DNA from: Gautieria morchelliformis
Taxonomy: Eukaryota > Basidiomycota > Agaricomycetes > Gomphales > Gomphaceae
Assembly (NCBI GenBank): GCA_015179125.1
Contig: WHVA01000165.1
Location: forward strand, 62,001 to 126,000
Direction: 5' to 3'
DNA length: 64,000 nt
Notes under the pieces: generated by a model
Database searches by the model: none
Told to the model about the DNA's origin: nothing
The model's input: only the letters and a program-made list of their open reading frames with translations
Part shown: in pieces, positions 31,624 through 43,686 of the stretch
Layout: each line of letters begins with the position of its first letter
How positions within the stretch are numbered: position 1 is the first letter of the stretch
Program-made: the position numbers and the translations under genes

Positions 31624-32468
31624 TTCAGCACAAAAGACCCTTTAAACATTAGATATTCATATATGAGACGCTTATATTTACAATAAATGTAACATGTTGT
31701 AAGACAGCTGCGCTGTCTAGTTGCGGATGATGCATACACAAGCACCCACACACAGCCGCGAGTGGACAAGCATCACTTGTCCACATAGCTTACGCACATC
31801 ACGTCCACCGTTCCTTAAGAACCACACTATTTTTAGATTTTCTTTGTTCTCACAAACTATAAGTAGTACAAGCCTCCACCGAAGAGATCTATCTTTCGAG
31901 ACCCTTCTGACTCGCATCTCTCTCTTCTAAGTCGTACCCTTCGTGCACCACCAGGCCTGAACGAAGCCTTACAATGTTTTAATCTTTCAGAATGTTTCTA
32001 CCCCATTTAATTGCCATTATATTATGTTTTTGTTTATAAATAAACCTCTTTGCGATGTGGGAGAGCTTACGCAAGCGTGAGCGTGCGTCGGAGTCTGAAG
32101 TGTTGGGGTGCATCAGGAACAACCCGAAAATCCTGGTATCGGGTCGCCTCACGTGGTCTACTGTATCTCACGTCACGTGGTGAGGTTAGCTCACCGGCTG
32201 CGCGGAGCAGAGTCGCCGCTCGGGTGGCCGGGACTGCTCCAGCGGCGGATGCTCTCACCCTGGCCTGTACGGCAACTGCGTTGGGATGTATTAGATGTCT
32301 GCTAGCTTTAGTAAGTAAGTAGCTACTCCATGCACTGTCAACAGGCTATTACGTAAAGCACAGATCATCTGCTTCTTCTATCGCCTTGAGTGACCGAAAC
32401 CTGTGCTGAGGATACGGTGTCAACAATTGCTGAAAACCCAGCTCAGAATCACTGACCTACTAGTTGAA
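31624..32468. other. no gene recognised
   Basis: AT-rich to about 32045, then a GC-rich block with CACGTG motifs (about 32150-32185). The block has GCTCACC...GGAGCA...GTCGCCGCTC in common with 37140-37180. This weak match may be an old shared repeat. Confidence 0.35.
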
Positions 32469-33866
32469 CTATCGCGCAAAGAAAAGGCCTGATACCGCTT
32501 TGGCTGCCATGTCGTGAATCCAATCCTGCTGATGTAGCCATGTTTCCCACCCAAGAGTCACAACACCATGAAGCTTGAGTGGGAGCCGAGCTTGTTTCCA
32601 AAACTCTGATGTAAATCTGGCATCCTTCCGCCCAAGATGTCCACCATAGTACCATCGAGCCCATGTCACATCAACATTTTCCTCCACCTCATACCGCCCC
32701 AAAATTCCCCACTGATCAGGCCGACCAAGTGCAAGCCAATCGTTAGGGCATGAATACCAACCTCCTGTGTCACATAGCTCACGGGGGTACTGGCCAGTGA
32801 GTATGAGAGGCATAACAGCGCTATCTTCCCAGTCCAGAACCCCGGTGATAGTAAATGAGTGCATATCGAATAGCACATTGCGCAGTGCGATATCCCCATG
32901 CCAAAGACACAGAGTGGTGAGGTCAGATGGAGGGCGATATGCTCCTAAAATTACCTGCAAATCGCGATATACGTCGGCGAAATCCCCAGTAGTCTTGGCA
33001 TGACCAGAACGGAATTCTTCCTTGTCGATAACGACTGGGTCCTCATTTTGACGCCAACGCCTGCGTGCCATCTCAAACTCATGATGCATAATCGCAAGCC
33101 ATAATTCGCCAGGGTCGGCCGATGGTGGCTGAATCGTTAAAGGAGGGTCGCTGTCTTTTGAAATCCACCTTAGGCTGGGGAGAAGCCCACCTGTTGTGTA
33201 CTTAGTTTTAGACTCCGGGGGTGAGAAGAAAATGTTTCCAATTTTGTCAAAAGGAACAGGACGGGCAAGTTGAGCATGAAATGAGGCTAATGCCTCGAGA
33301 ATAGGCATTTGCTTTTCCCATGGCAACTTGAACCACTCGGACTCCTTCAGAGGAACGCCACGAAGTTTCTCCATGATTATATAAGGTGCACCCACTGAGT
33401 TATTGCTGTCGGGTTTCCAGGCATAAACTTGAGGAACAGGAATGCCGTCTAGGTGCTCGCTAGCAAAGGACATAGTAGCGACCTCAGAGCTTGTTCTAAG
33501 AGGGTTTGCATACTCGGGAAAAGGGACACGAGCGATAACTTCACAGCCATCAGAGAATGTGATGAGGAAGACTTGCAATTTGTTTAATAATCTGAAAGGT
33601 GGAATACATTAGGGATGTTCCACACCTTTGTTGAAGCTCCCTGATTTCCAGTATTGAATTTTTGCTGGAAACTCTTTATCCATAGCAGAAGAAGCCACGC
33701 GAAGCAGAGCTTCAACGTTGATTCCCACAACACTTGTGATATTGCGCCCAGAAGAAACGTTGAGCTCTGGCTCGGTTGGGATTCTGAGTTCAGACTCTGT
33801 AACGTCTGTGAGTGTCAAGTAAAATAGTGTGTCACATGCACTAGCACCTGTAACATTTGTTTCCAT
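32469..33866 (-). CDS. APH-family (aminoglycoside phosphotransferase-like) kinase
   Basis: Two exons on the minus strand, 33866-33626 and 33571-32469, joined over a 54-bp intron (33572-33625, GTGTGG to GCAAG), give a 447-codon protein. The join restores the N-lobe glycine-loop-like region GSFNKVFLITFSDG, which neither exon alone contains. The N-lobe continues with VIARVPFPEYANP. The catalytic loop motif is HGDIALRNVLFD (about residue 301), and the metal-binding motif is the DWED of VLDWEDSAVMP (about residue 323). Fungal APH-fold proteins form large families of mostly unknown substrate; antibiotic resistance should not be assumed. It starts METNVTGASACDTLFYLT. It is intact and not obviously transposon-borne, the only clear host gene here. 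Confidence 0.85.
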
Positions 33867-34699
33867 CGTCGAAAGTCACTAGCAGGATCTCATCCCGCGG
33901 CCCGTATGTATTAGCGCTCAGCTTTTACTGAATGCTTTATCCTATTCGTCTTTCATCATGTTAAGGGGAAAGCCTCCTGTTACACGCAGAACTGAGTTCG
34001 AAGGGAAGAACTGTATATTAGTATGAATACTCGTAAATATGTTATCGTCTCACCTTCGAAGGGAAGAACTGTATAGTTCCACCTTCGAGCTCAGACGCTA
34101 GATTAGGCACATCACGTGATCTACTGCGTCATTGGCATTACCGCAACACCCCCCTGACGCAGTCCTTCTGCCTGCCGTCAGAACAGACCCATGCAGTAAT
34201 ACAGAAAGGCCCGGCCGCTCGCACCCGGCTATGGACACATCTATGGACGCATCCATGGACCCACAAACCCTAAAAGATAAAATCATGTGACCTCAACGCC
34301 CACAGAACCCACAAACCACGCCCACCCATGAACCACCAGAACGCATCCATATAGACAGATGAGTATTCAGCAGCCGAACTAAAATATTTTCATATGTGGA
34401 TCTAAAAATTTGTCTTTCCCTCCCCTTTGACCACAGCCGTTTGGATGCAAGTGAACCATTGTGTCGTCTCATTCAACATTCAAACAATAAATGACAACTG
34501 AGTCCCAGTAACCCGTTACGACCAATTTCCAACAATCATCGCTAAACACTTCACGACCCACTTGTCGGAAACGGAATATCGATTGGCCCTAGGGCATAAT
34601 TTGTGGACATGGGCGAGTGTGTGGGAACCGTTGCTAATGAAAAGCCTCGCGAAAAAAGGATTAAAATCGCTTTAAAACCCTGTTTTCCCAGCTGATAGT
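33867..34699. other. upstream region of the kinase gene, no gene recognised
   Basis: Contains a 22-bp direct repeat, CTTCGAAGGGAAGAACTGTA, at about 33998 and 34052. No ORF with a recognisable domain is seen. It may hold the kinase promoter, but no clear TATA box is assigned. Confidence 0.35.
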
Positions 34700-36070
34700 A
34701 GCTAATACACGTGGATATTGTTGGGAGAACCCTAATATTCAAATATTCCTTGAATTTCCTCTTATTTTTTCGCCATTTAACTTGACTTCCCTGGCTCAAA
34801 AACTCCTTATTCTGTCAGGCAGAGTTATGAACCCATGCATGTCCACAACTCTGCCACAGCCGCTCAGTTTCAAACTCCGACCGGAGCTTCCCTGAACCGT
34901 AAACTCGGAGTTGCAGGCACTCAAGCACCTACAACTCCGGTACCTTGGCTCACTCAAACTCAGCCACTGAGACTGAATGTGTCCTCTACCGCTTACACAA
35001 GCCTGTGCAATTCAAACCCAGCTGGCACATGACTTGCATCATAGCAACCATGGCTGTGCAAGGCTGCGTACAAAGTCACACAAAGATGTACAAAGCCAAA
35101 ACTAGGGTGCAGGTTTGATAAAGCCTATTGGATGAATGGATCCTCCAAATGCAACGCTACGACACCAAATAGGCCCCTTGATGTCATAGCGGCTGTGTAG
35201 GGCTGTGCAGGGCAGTGCAAGGCAGTGAAAGGCTGTGTAAGGCTGTGCAAACCAGGGAAGGTGATTGGCTATCTATTTCCAATTTCTTTGCACAAACACG
35301 CCGCAATAGTTACGAGGGTGTGTTTCAGCAGTGCAAATATTTACTTATGACATCACTCGCCTAATAGATAGAAGAACCCCATTTTATGTAATCCTGTGTA
35401 TTTTACAATATAAAAGGAGGCCATTCTGACCTCATAGAATCATCATTCTAGCAATCTAACATCTTCTATCCACGTGACCTCGTGTGACTTGCATCTTACT
35501 AAGCTGCTAATCCCAGCTAGGGTTATTCACTTACTTTAGTGTCTAATTCCTTGTTAAGTAGTTACTTTACTGCTTAGCCACTTGGACTAATCCTCCGGGT
35601 GTAATTCTACAGAGTGAGTCTGTCAATTGAAAGTCTTGCCATTCGCACTCCAATACCTGAGACGATCTAGTCAGTTGATTTTCCTGATTAGAGACTTTCA
35701 CAAGTTGCTTTGTTCACAAAACTTGTCCCTTGTTTTATTGCTGTGCGCTGGTAGATTATCAGGGCAGTCCATTTATAAACTCGCCTGCTAAGTACATTCC
35801 TTTATATTTTGGAATACGCTTGGACCCGGATAGTGTCCTTGAACCTACATTCTTTTAGTTTATTGTTCAGTGCTGCTAAGAAACGTATTGCCTTCCATCC
35901 GTATTAACTTGGACTAGTTTTTATGCGGATTGCAACCAAGGTACAAATATTAAATTATTTCCAGAGTTGTGCTGCAGCATTGTTTAATATTCTTTGAGTC
36001 TTGTAAACGACACGTTCTGATAGATTGAAGTGTTAGCAATAACACCAAAGTCTTGAAGGGTTCCAAAACA
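34700..36070 (-). mobile_element. LTR-2 (copy B)
   Basis: On the minus strand it starts TGTTTTGGAACCC at 36070 and runs to at least 34856, with weaker similarity to copy A continuing to about 34700. It is the longest copy besides A. On the plus strand a TATAAAAGG occurs at 35409, opposite to the inferred LTR direction. Confidence 0.65.
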
Positions 36071-37228
36071 GCGAGGTAGGCACCTGTATAGAACCGTTTA
36101 CAAGATGGCCACCAGTCAGATGTGTATGATGTAGTTTCTCTACTTGAGAGATGGCAATTCCCAAGGAGATGCCTCCCCTGAGCAGTTCATTCAGCCAAAC
36201 AGCTGAAGCCGTCGGATCAGAATGAGAGGGGGGCGTAGAAACGTGGGCATGGTGTATTATGATCGTCAAAGCTGTGTTTGTATGGCAAGTGTGATTAAAC
36301 TAGATCGCAGAACGGTGGGTTCGGCGGACAGACAGACGACAGTGTGGACTCATGAGATGTATTTGAGACGCATTCCACATATGGCAGCTGGGGCTTTGGT
36401 ATCCTGGCCGTACTGACCTCTTTGTGAGTCATTTGTTCATATTATCCTCTGGTTCCGCAACTCCTTCAAAGCCTTCCGCAAAACCTTACCGAGTTCATCG
36501 GTGATATCTAACACATCGCACATGAAGCAATGGATACTGACAGGCAGTTTGTTGGGGATCAGTGATCTGGGAGCATTGGTTCCACATGAGACATGGCTTG
36601 ACGTGCCTACGAAGCTTACAAGAACGTCAAATGGAAGCTCAGCTAGCTCAGGCATGTCTACCAGGACTGAAAGTAGACGTCGTTGGGCCATCGATGAGGA
36701 TCAGAGACAAGGCGGGAAAGGATGCAGGTGAGGGAATGTGTCATATGTGAGAATAACACAGGGATCTGGGCTGGTGCAATGTGTTGTACGGGGAAACCTT
36801 CGACATGGTCGCCATGAGGTCAACGTTTTCCAGAACTGGAGCTTAAGGCGGCTGGTCATGGCGGGCGATGAGCTCAGGGCCGATGTGTATCTGACAAACA
36901 GCGAGTGCAACGTTATGGGGAATGACACGGTGGAGTTGCCGAGTCGCCTGTATGAGGCAATGGTATGTATCTATTATTGTCTGCCACCCACATGTACACA
37001 CATATTACTAATGAATTAGGGTTATCAGGTCCATGGACACCATGCGAATGGCCGGGTTGCTCTCCAGTAATACATGGTCCAGCTTCGACTGGGCAAAGGG
37101 CTAGGATGAGAGCTGTGGAGGTTGGGCTGAGGTGAGGTGAGCTCACCTGATGCGTGGAGCAAGGTCGCCGCTCACCCGCAGCTGCACCCTCCGCGGTGCC
37201 CACGACATGCTGCCTAACCCGGGCACAG
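36071..37228. other. no firm gene call
   Basis: A minus-strand frame at 36437-36691 (LAELPFDVLVSFVG) is faintly F-box-like at best. A plus-strand frame at 36738-37019 (GDELRADVYLTNSECNVMG) has no recognised domain. Neither is supported as a gene. Confidence 0.3.
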
Positions 37229-38551
37229 CTACGTGGGAGATTGGTCGAGCACATGCAAGTGTCTCGACACTATTTGCTCGAAGGCTCTTATATATGCTTC
37301 GTAAGCCAACGATTTCCACCTTCCGGCCAGGTGCACAAGCTCTGGGTTCACCCCTTGCGCTAGGTAGAAGGACGTGCCGCCAATCCGGAAAGAATGGCCG
37401 AATGTCGTCCCCCAACCCCAGGCACCCAAAATGCCGTTGATGCGGGATATGGCTTGGGCCTTGATCATTGGTCGAATATCCCCTTTGGCGTCCCTCCAGG
37501 AAAAGAGTGGGTCGTTCGGTGCTGCTGGAACTATGGTGGCTAAATTCCATAGTGCTTGCAGCGGGCATAGCTCTCCTTGTGCGACCATGAAAATGGACTG
37601 TGTCTCGCCCGGGCACGCTGTCTTAGCTGAGGGCAGGTCTAGCCGTGCGTAAGGCTTGCCATCATTGTCTCTGCTTAGCAGTGCGTCACTTCTTTTCAAA
37701 TGCTTGCTGCCATCAAAGCTGCTGCGCGCTGACACGGATACTTCGCTGAACCGCATCATCCCCCAAAATGCACAGGCTGCCATTGCCCAGACACATGTAT
37801 CGAACGAGCAGTCGAGGTCGAGCATTATCTTTAGCACCTTGAGCATGCGCGTGGTCACCGGCGGTCGCAACGGCCTTCTGCGCGTTGCGCCGCTCAGGTT
37901 TTCTATGCCCCTCAATGACCAGCCGATCCGTGTTAGCTTGTCGTCCGTTAGTGGCGGCGGCCAGCCTTGGGATATGTGCCAGGCTCTCACTGCCGCCAGG
38001 TATTTGCAGGCCGTGGAGACGGACACTGGCTCTAACGGGGTGCTTGCTGCGATGGCTGGGTCGAGGGACTCGGGGTCAGACACTACCCAGAGTGCGAAGG
38101 AGTGTAGGAGTTCGAATGAAGTGGGAAGTCTCTCGGCTTCGGGCACTGAGAAAATGTCGCAGAAGATGTGGAATTTGCACAACCCGGCACAGTAACTCAC
38201 TGTGTCGCGCAGCGAGGATCTGGAGGCCAGGCTTTCTATGTACTGTATGAAGGTGTTGTTTATGGTGGACCGGGGGGGCTCGTGGATGCCCTTCCACTGG
38301 AACAGGCAGTCCTCTGCCTTGCACCTCAGTCGCAGCGAGGATGGCTGGAGCTGTAGCCTAACCCCGCTGCCAGTGTGCGTGGCATGGGTTGGGGCTGGGT
38401 CAACGTTGAGGACTGCCACTGTGACAGCCACCCTTTGAGGGAAGCTGGCAGTGGCATGCCAGAGTCTCTCGTGAGTCTGGGAAGGCTGCGGTAAAGGTTG
38501 CGATGTCCCCTCTCGATAGGGGGTCGGTGATGTTGTTGGCAGAAGGTACAT
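37229..38551 (-). CDS. tyrosine recombinase of an Ngaro/DIRS-like retroelement
   Basis: A 440-codon frame encoding a phage-integrase-fold recombinase, the enzyme that integrates DIRS-order retroelements as circles without target duplication. Catalytic positions are visible: the first Arg in ACAFWGMMRFSEVSV, Lys in LDLPSAKTACPGE, His-x-x-Arg in GHSFRIGGTSFYLAQG, then His and the nucleophilic Tyr in VHLAGRWKSLAYEAYIR. The frame is uninterrupted. It overlaps the end of the RNase H frame upstream on the same strand, the usual order RT, RNase H, recombinase. The first 90 or so codons may be read only partly in vivo; the start is uncertain. No split direct repeats were identified. Confidence 0.85.
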   Translation of the reverse strand: MYLLPTTSPTPYREGTSQPLPQPSQTHERLWHATASFPQRVAVTVAVLNVDPAPTHATHTGSGVRLQLQPSSLRLRCKAEDCLFQWKGIHEPPRSTINNTFIQYIESLASRSSLRDTVSYCAGLCKFHIFCDIFSVPEAERLPTSFELLHSFALWVVSDPESLDPAIAASTPLEPVSVSTACKYLAAVRAWHISQGWPPPLTDDKLTRIGWSLRGIENLSGATRRRPLRPPVTTRMLKVLKIMLDLDCSFDTCVWAMAACAFWGMMRFSEVSVSARSSFDGSKHLKRSDALLSRDNDGKPYARLDLPSAKTACPGETQSIFMVAQGELCPLQALWNLATIVPAAPNDPLFSWRDAKGDIRPMIKAQAISRINGILGAWGWGTTFGHSFRIGGTSFYLAQGVNPELVHLAGRWKSLAYEAYIRAFEQIVSRHLHVLDQSPT

Positions 38552-39112
38552 AGCTTGCGGTCAAGCGGAGGGAGTGCGCGGCGAGCAGTCTGTATATCTG
38601 TTTGAGGATGATGTTCGTTTGCTTGTTCCGCGCTCTCCCTTTGTTTACCACTGCTACGACGCTGGTGTTGTCCAATCTCACCAGCACCAGCCTGCCCTCT
38701 AGGCCTGTGGTGGCGCCACTTTGGACTGCTAGGGTCAGTCCAAGCAGGACTGCCACGGCTTCTCCCCAGGCGATGTCGAATTCCTGTTTGGGCCCGACTA
38801 TCGTACCTGCCGCCCATCTCCACGCTGCCCATTTGTCGCCCACTACAATGCCGACGCCATATGATGAGCTGGTGTCTCCCCACCAGCCTATATCGACTGG
38901 TTCTTGCGCTGTTAGCAGGATCTCGTTGGGTGACATCCTCATGATATATCGGATCCATGTTAGGTCTGCTCACACGTCTGGGGGCGGATCGAGTCGTGCT
39001 CGGTTGGATTTGAAGCCCTGGGTGAACCTCGCTATGGAGCGGAGGAAGGGCCTTGTCAGGCAGAAGATGCACGAAGCGTGTATGAGTTTTCCGTGAGCGC
39101 TGGCTGCTTCGT
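38400..39112 (-). pseudogene. RNase H region of the Ngaro/DIRS-like element
   Basis: On the minus strand it begins in the RT-RNase H connection (HEAASAHGKLIHASC, FLRSIARFTQGF). After a stop near 38975 it reads SPNEILLTAQEPVDIGWWGD, the first catalytic Asp region, then FDIAWGEAVAVLLGL (Glu), VLVRLDNTSVVAVVNKG (Asp) and YVPSANNITDPLSRG (Asp). These are the hallmark positions of DIRS-type RNase H. Its RT core is missing from this strand and lies inverted next to it at 39113-39601. Confidence 0.8.
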
Positions 39113-39601
39113 GCTTGGAGAACTTCCCATCCATCAACGCCGGAATAGACTCCAATGACTTCCCAACAGAGTGGGGCACATTCGACAGCACAGCGGCCAT
39201 GATCATCAGGTTACCCGAAGGCTGCATGGCTGCGACCTTCGACATCTCGTCGGCATACCGCATGACGCCGGTCAGACTGGAACAGCAGAACGCACTATGC
39301 GTTTCCTGGAAGAACAAAGTCTACGTCGACAGGGCGCTAATGTTTGGTCTGACATCAAGCGCCGGGGTGTTTGGAATGGTAGCAGATATGCTTGTCGACG
39401 TACACCTCGCAGCAGGTTTTGGACCCATCCGCAAATGGGTGGACGACTTCATGGTAGTCCGACTGCCGCATCAGTCGTGGACAGAGGAGGACTTCGTGCA
39501 GCTGACGGAGCAGGTGGGCGTGCCATGGAGCCGTGCAAAAACAAGAGCGTTAGCGACGAGACATAGATACATAGGATTCCTTTGGGACCTGGCCAAAGAA
39601 C
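39113..39601 (+). pseudogene. RT core of the Ngaro/DIRS-like element, inverted
   Basis: The plus strand encodes NFPSINAGIDSNDFPTEWGT, then ATFDISSAYRMTPV (first catalytic Asp), RALMFGLTSSAGVFG, the catalytic WVDDFMV and RYIGFLWDLAKEQ. All other domains of the element (Gag, RT start, RNase H, recombinase) are on the minus strand. The block is open throughout. It is bounded on the left by AACTTCC, shared with the neighbouring minus-strand frame (KFSK), possibly microhomology. About 15-20 residues appear to be missing at each junction. Confidence 0.85.
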
Positions 39602-41511
39602 AACAGCGCTGCCCTCAGAGAAGGTGCGGAACGGGCCAATCGTTGCTTTGAGATCTTGCGGGTCGAACACTGCAGAGTAGCGACCGATCTTCTGCTCTGC
39701 TATTATGTAGGTGCCAGGATTTGTGGTTTTCGAAATAAGTATGTACGTCGGGGGATGTCACGTATTCCTACATCGAAGCCACGGCGCAGGCCATCTACAA
39801 CATGCCGCCATTTGTCCAGTAGGCCATATTTACAGAGTAGTAACTCCACTCCATTTGGATCGAGTGGAGTTACCACGTCCCTAGGGTCAGGCTGGCATGT
39901 GCCAGCTCCGTGTGTGGGTTCTCCGCACAAGCTGCAACCATGCACATTGCTGCAGGCGTCGCCGAAGGGCGCATGACGATCCTTTGGCCCAGTTGAAGCA
40001 GTACTGCCTGCCGCCGGGTGCAACGAGGGCGTGTCTACTTCGTGCGTTGCTGGCGATGGCTGTGACTGGTCGCCCGTGGTTGGTTGTGGCAGCTTTGCAG
40101 TCTGCCAGGAGGTGTCCGCTGGTTCCGCATCGAAAACAGCACGACCAGGTTTTCTTTCTTGCCGGTGGGGGGGAAAATTCACGCGGAAAGGACCGTTTGC
40201 CAGCCAGTGAGGGGGCCCTGGCTGCGGGCGGTCAGGTGGCTGGCCTGGTGGCTATAATTGTCAGCACTGTCACGTCTAGCGTGCTCAGGTCATGTGTCGG
40301 GTGCAGGGCCATTAGTTCGCGCTGTTGAACATCATATTCCATTGCGGTCTCCCAGCCGTGGGACCTGCCTAGGTCCATCACCAGCTTGTGGTGCAACGCA
40401 AGGGCATTTGCTCTGGTTTCACCATGATAGAGTCCTGTTCACTCCTCGGCTGCTCTTGCTGCGGCATACCATTCAACAGTTGATATGGATTTTTCATTGT
40501 GGCGATCAAGGCCTCTGGCCGTGAGGCCCCCGTGGGCATTCACAATGAAGTCTTCTTCACCTTTGCTGGCCTTGATTCATGCTGACAAGGAGAGGGTGGT
40601 GTACGGTACATAGCGGAAGGCTCTGAAGGCATTGTCTGCTTTCTGTGGAATTGCTGCCAGACGACTAGGTTAGCCTACTGTGAAATGAGTGGTGCGCGAA
40701 TGAGAGGGGGGGTGTGGGGTGGGGGGGGGCAAACGGCCTTTAGCCGGTGAACAGGGTGTGGCCTTTAGCCAGCAGTGAATGGCGCGCTGGCCTATCGCTC
40801 TGCATGCCGTGCGCACGGGAGGCCTGATACTCTCCTCTGACCTGTGGATCAGATTGCAGTGTGCTTGTTGGGGGGGGGGAGGGGGGGTGGTGTGTGTGGT
40901 TGCACAGGGCCACGATGGTGGTGGAGGGGGAGGTGATCGATGACTCACCTATGTCCAGCGCATTTGCTTTGAAACCTGGGATGAGGTCCAGGAGCTGGGT
41001 CTTCTTGCTTTCGTCTTTGGCTGCAGCCAGCGCCCTTGCTCGCTCGATGGCCGCTTCATTGGTGAATAATGGATCTTGACCGCCTGTTTGTATTTGCTGT
41101 TGGTCTGCCATGGGTTGTGGTGGGTTGGGCGGTGGAAGCGGCTGCTGCTGTGGTTGCTGATGCTGCTGCTGCCGCTGCTGCCAGTGCTGATGGGCAGCTG
41201 CTACTTCGGCTCTAAGTTGTTGGATCTCTTCTTCTTGCTCCTTCAGTCTCGTCGCCATTTCCTGGTTGGTCAGTGACGTGTCCTGCAGGAGGTTGATGTC
41301 TGGTGCGAGGGGTTCTCGGCTCCGGACTGTGGGCGGTGGCCTTGATGGGAGATGGTCTGTTCGCTGGTGTGCTGGGCGCCTTCCTAGGGTGCCGCTGCTG
41401 TGGTCAGCGCGGTGGTCACCTTGCGTCTGGGACGGCGGGGGGGTGAGGTTCAATCCCAGGTGTTCATGTGTCATCGCTGTCCTGAATAGGAATAATGAAG
41501 GAATAGAAAGA
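39602..41511 (-). pseudogene. Gag and RT start of the Ngaro/DIRS-like element
   Basis: On the minus strand from about 41480 the Gag reads MTHEHLGLNLTPPPSQTQGD, then a coiled-coil and Gln-rich tract (EEEIQQLRAEVAAAHQHWQQ), then LLDLIPGFKANALDIG. A GTGAGT donor follows at 40947-40952; acceptor candidates lie near 40640-40680. Further on a zinc knuckle CFRCGTSGHLLADC lies near 40080-40140, a second Cys-rich motif CSLCGEPTHGAGTC near 39900, and the RT start VELLLCKYGLLDKW leads to IGPFRTFSEGSA, where the inverted block begins. Several frame changes make it a broken gene unless more introns exist. Confidence 0.65.
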
Positions 41512-42419
41512 AAGATGAGAGGTGTAAGGATCGGCTGACAGTGGGTAACTATCAGGCTAGTGCGAGTAGTGGTGGTGGAAAGGAAAATGGTGTGATCCAT
41601 GAGGCGCCCGTGGCTGCGCTAAGCTGGACGCTGGGTGCCGGTGGTTGCCGGCACCTATCTCAATTCACCGGGGCCGGTGCCACCCGGCACCAACCGCTGA
41701 CTTTCGGCCGTCAACAGTAGCAATTACCACTTGAAGCACTCCTGCCCACTCCCACCCACCCTCGATCTGCACCGCATGCTGTTGCACGTTGTCACACAAC
41801 ACATGGCACCGTGGTTCACCACGTCCCGTCGGACCTTGCTCGCACCCAACGCCAAGGGGTGGCCATTGATGCACCCTCGAGTTCCATGAGGAACGTCGTC
41901 GCCACTCACTCCGCCTCCCAGGTGAGCGATGTTATTTAACATTCAGCGGACTCACCTGCCTCACCTGCCCTTGGCCTCCCTCCCTGTACCCCGCCGCCCC
42001 CTCGCGCTCGACACCGTATCCCGGTCATTATTGATCGCCATCCACTCGCGTTCCACCCCGCGATCCACCACTCAACGATGCTTCCTGTCCACATATGTTC
42101 ACGCCCTCGCCGACATCCACTCAACTTCAACGCTGCCTGCTGCATCCAAGGACTGACCCATGTGTCCAGCCCGCTCACGAGGGCCGTGAAGCACTGTGAC
42201 CATCCTTGGGTGGTGCTGTTGCATTTGCAGTGTTTTCTGCTGCAATAGGCCCCTTCTTGTGGAGAGAAAACCTCTTCGAGAAACCCTAGAGTATGCACTC
42301 TCTCGAGAAGTTATTCGATGGCGAATTAACTTATTAAACATACCCTCGCTTTATTCCTTTACTCTCTCTGCCATGTGTCCTGTGCATGATGACACGGTGG
42401 GAAGTCCGACCATGTGCAG
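41512..42419. other. probable 5' flank of the Ngaro-like element, no gene recognised
   Basis: Contains GC-rich CCGGTGGTTGCCGGCACC and GGCCGGTGCCACCCGGCACC near 41635-41690, inverted GGTGCC repeats that may belong to the element end. No coding is recognised to 42419. Confidence 0.35.
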
Positions 42420-43686
42420 TGTCAAGATTGGTTTTTAGGCGTTAATATCGTGTATTAGTGAACACAGTGAATGCCTGAATAACTTGTGCGAATAAGTATG
42501 CCGTTCGGCGAATAGGTGAACCAATAAATGTTCACAAGATAAGAGGGTTTCCCGAACGGAGCTCGCCCTATCTACAGTTGTAGCGAAATAGCCCGTGGCA
42601 CTTGGCAATGTAACATGCAAGGTGTCATGGAAGGGCTGTCTAAGTAGCGACAATCCCTTCGCCGGTGAAGGTGCTCCTTCGGAGCCCTTCGCCGACAGCA
42701 CAGAAAATAGTTTGAAGGCTAAGGTAACGAAGATGAAGTATGAGAACTCACCAGTGATGCCTAAGTCCTCTTCTGGTCGAAGATAGGAATCTCCAGGAGA
42801 AGGCTCAAGACGATGATCACAGCGAGGTCAAGTTTGCACAAGATGGACGACGTATGATAATTGAACTAAGGAATATACATGTGAATGTAAACTACTTATA
42901 TCGAATGCTCGTAAGGTATTAGCGAATAGGAAAGAGGCCGTCGTGAGTCAGGGTTGGATAGGGGTGCACAGCCATGATACAACATAGATGAAATAAACAT
43001 ACAATAGAGTGAAGGAAGATCGCGAACATGAAACGACGGAGGGTAAAGGTGGCAAAGGCACTTATGTACCAAACCATGTCTTGGGACCTGCATACATGCC
43101 ACCCTGCATGGGCTCTACTGGGTTGATCCCACATGACCTGCGGACGGTACGTCCCGCGAACACATCCTGGCCATATGAACACCCAAAGGGGTTGGATCGA
43201 GAAGCTGATGGGAGCAGTGACGAACCATCATACTGGGTAGGGGGCGTCAATCGTGTTTTGATGGTGTGCCTGCTGGCAAATGATGCAAGCAGCGAATAGT
43301 CATTTGGCGAAATGCAAGGAAGGGCGAACGGAGATGACATAGGGGAGGAGTGGTCGAAGTGGGGGGCAAAGCCATGCAAATACGGGGGAGGAGTGGCGAA
43401 AGGGGAAACGGGGATAACTAGGTGCAGGAAATACATGAGTCGTGACAATCTGGTCATAGGAATGACATCGAAAGAGGGTTGAGCAGAGGTGGTGATAGGA
43501 CCAGTGATGAACCACCAAGTCGGTCCAAAGACGTCGAACATGCTTTGATGGCGTGGCTATGGTGAATGTCGCGAACAGCGAAGGTCGATTGCCGAACACG
43601 GCAAGGGCGATCAGAGCGAACACGGAGGTGGAGTGGAGAATGGGAGGACAGAGCATCTGAGTATGGGAAATACACGTGTCATGACA
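42420..43686 (+). mobile_element. E-family LTR, complete (E5)
   Basis: 1267 bp from TGTCAAGATTGG to GTGTCATGACA, flanked by perfect TGCAG duplications (42415-42419 and 43687-43691). TG...CA ends with 5-bp duplications fit a solo LTR. It holds a palindromic CGAAGG...CCTTCG block near 42665 and many GCGAA pentamers. No open frame of known function. Confidence 0.88.

Noticed and set aside
36437-36691. Possible F-box protein (LAELPFDVLV)
   Set aside because: Only a few residues fit the F-box consensus, and there is no leucine-rich or other C-terminal repeat. Too weak to call.
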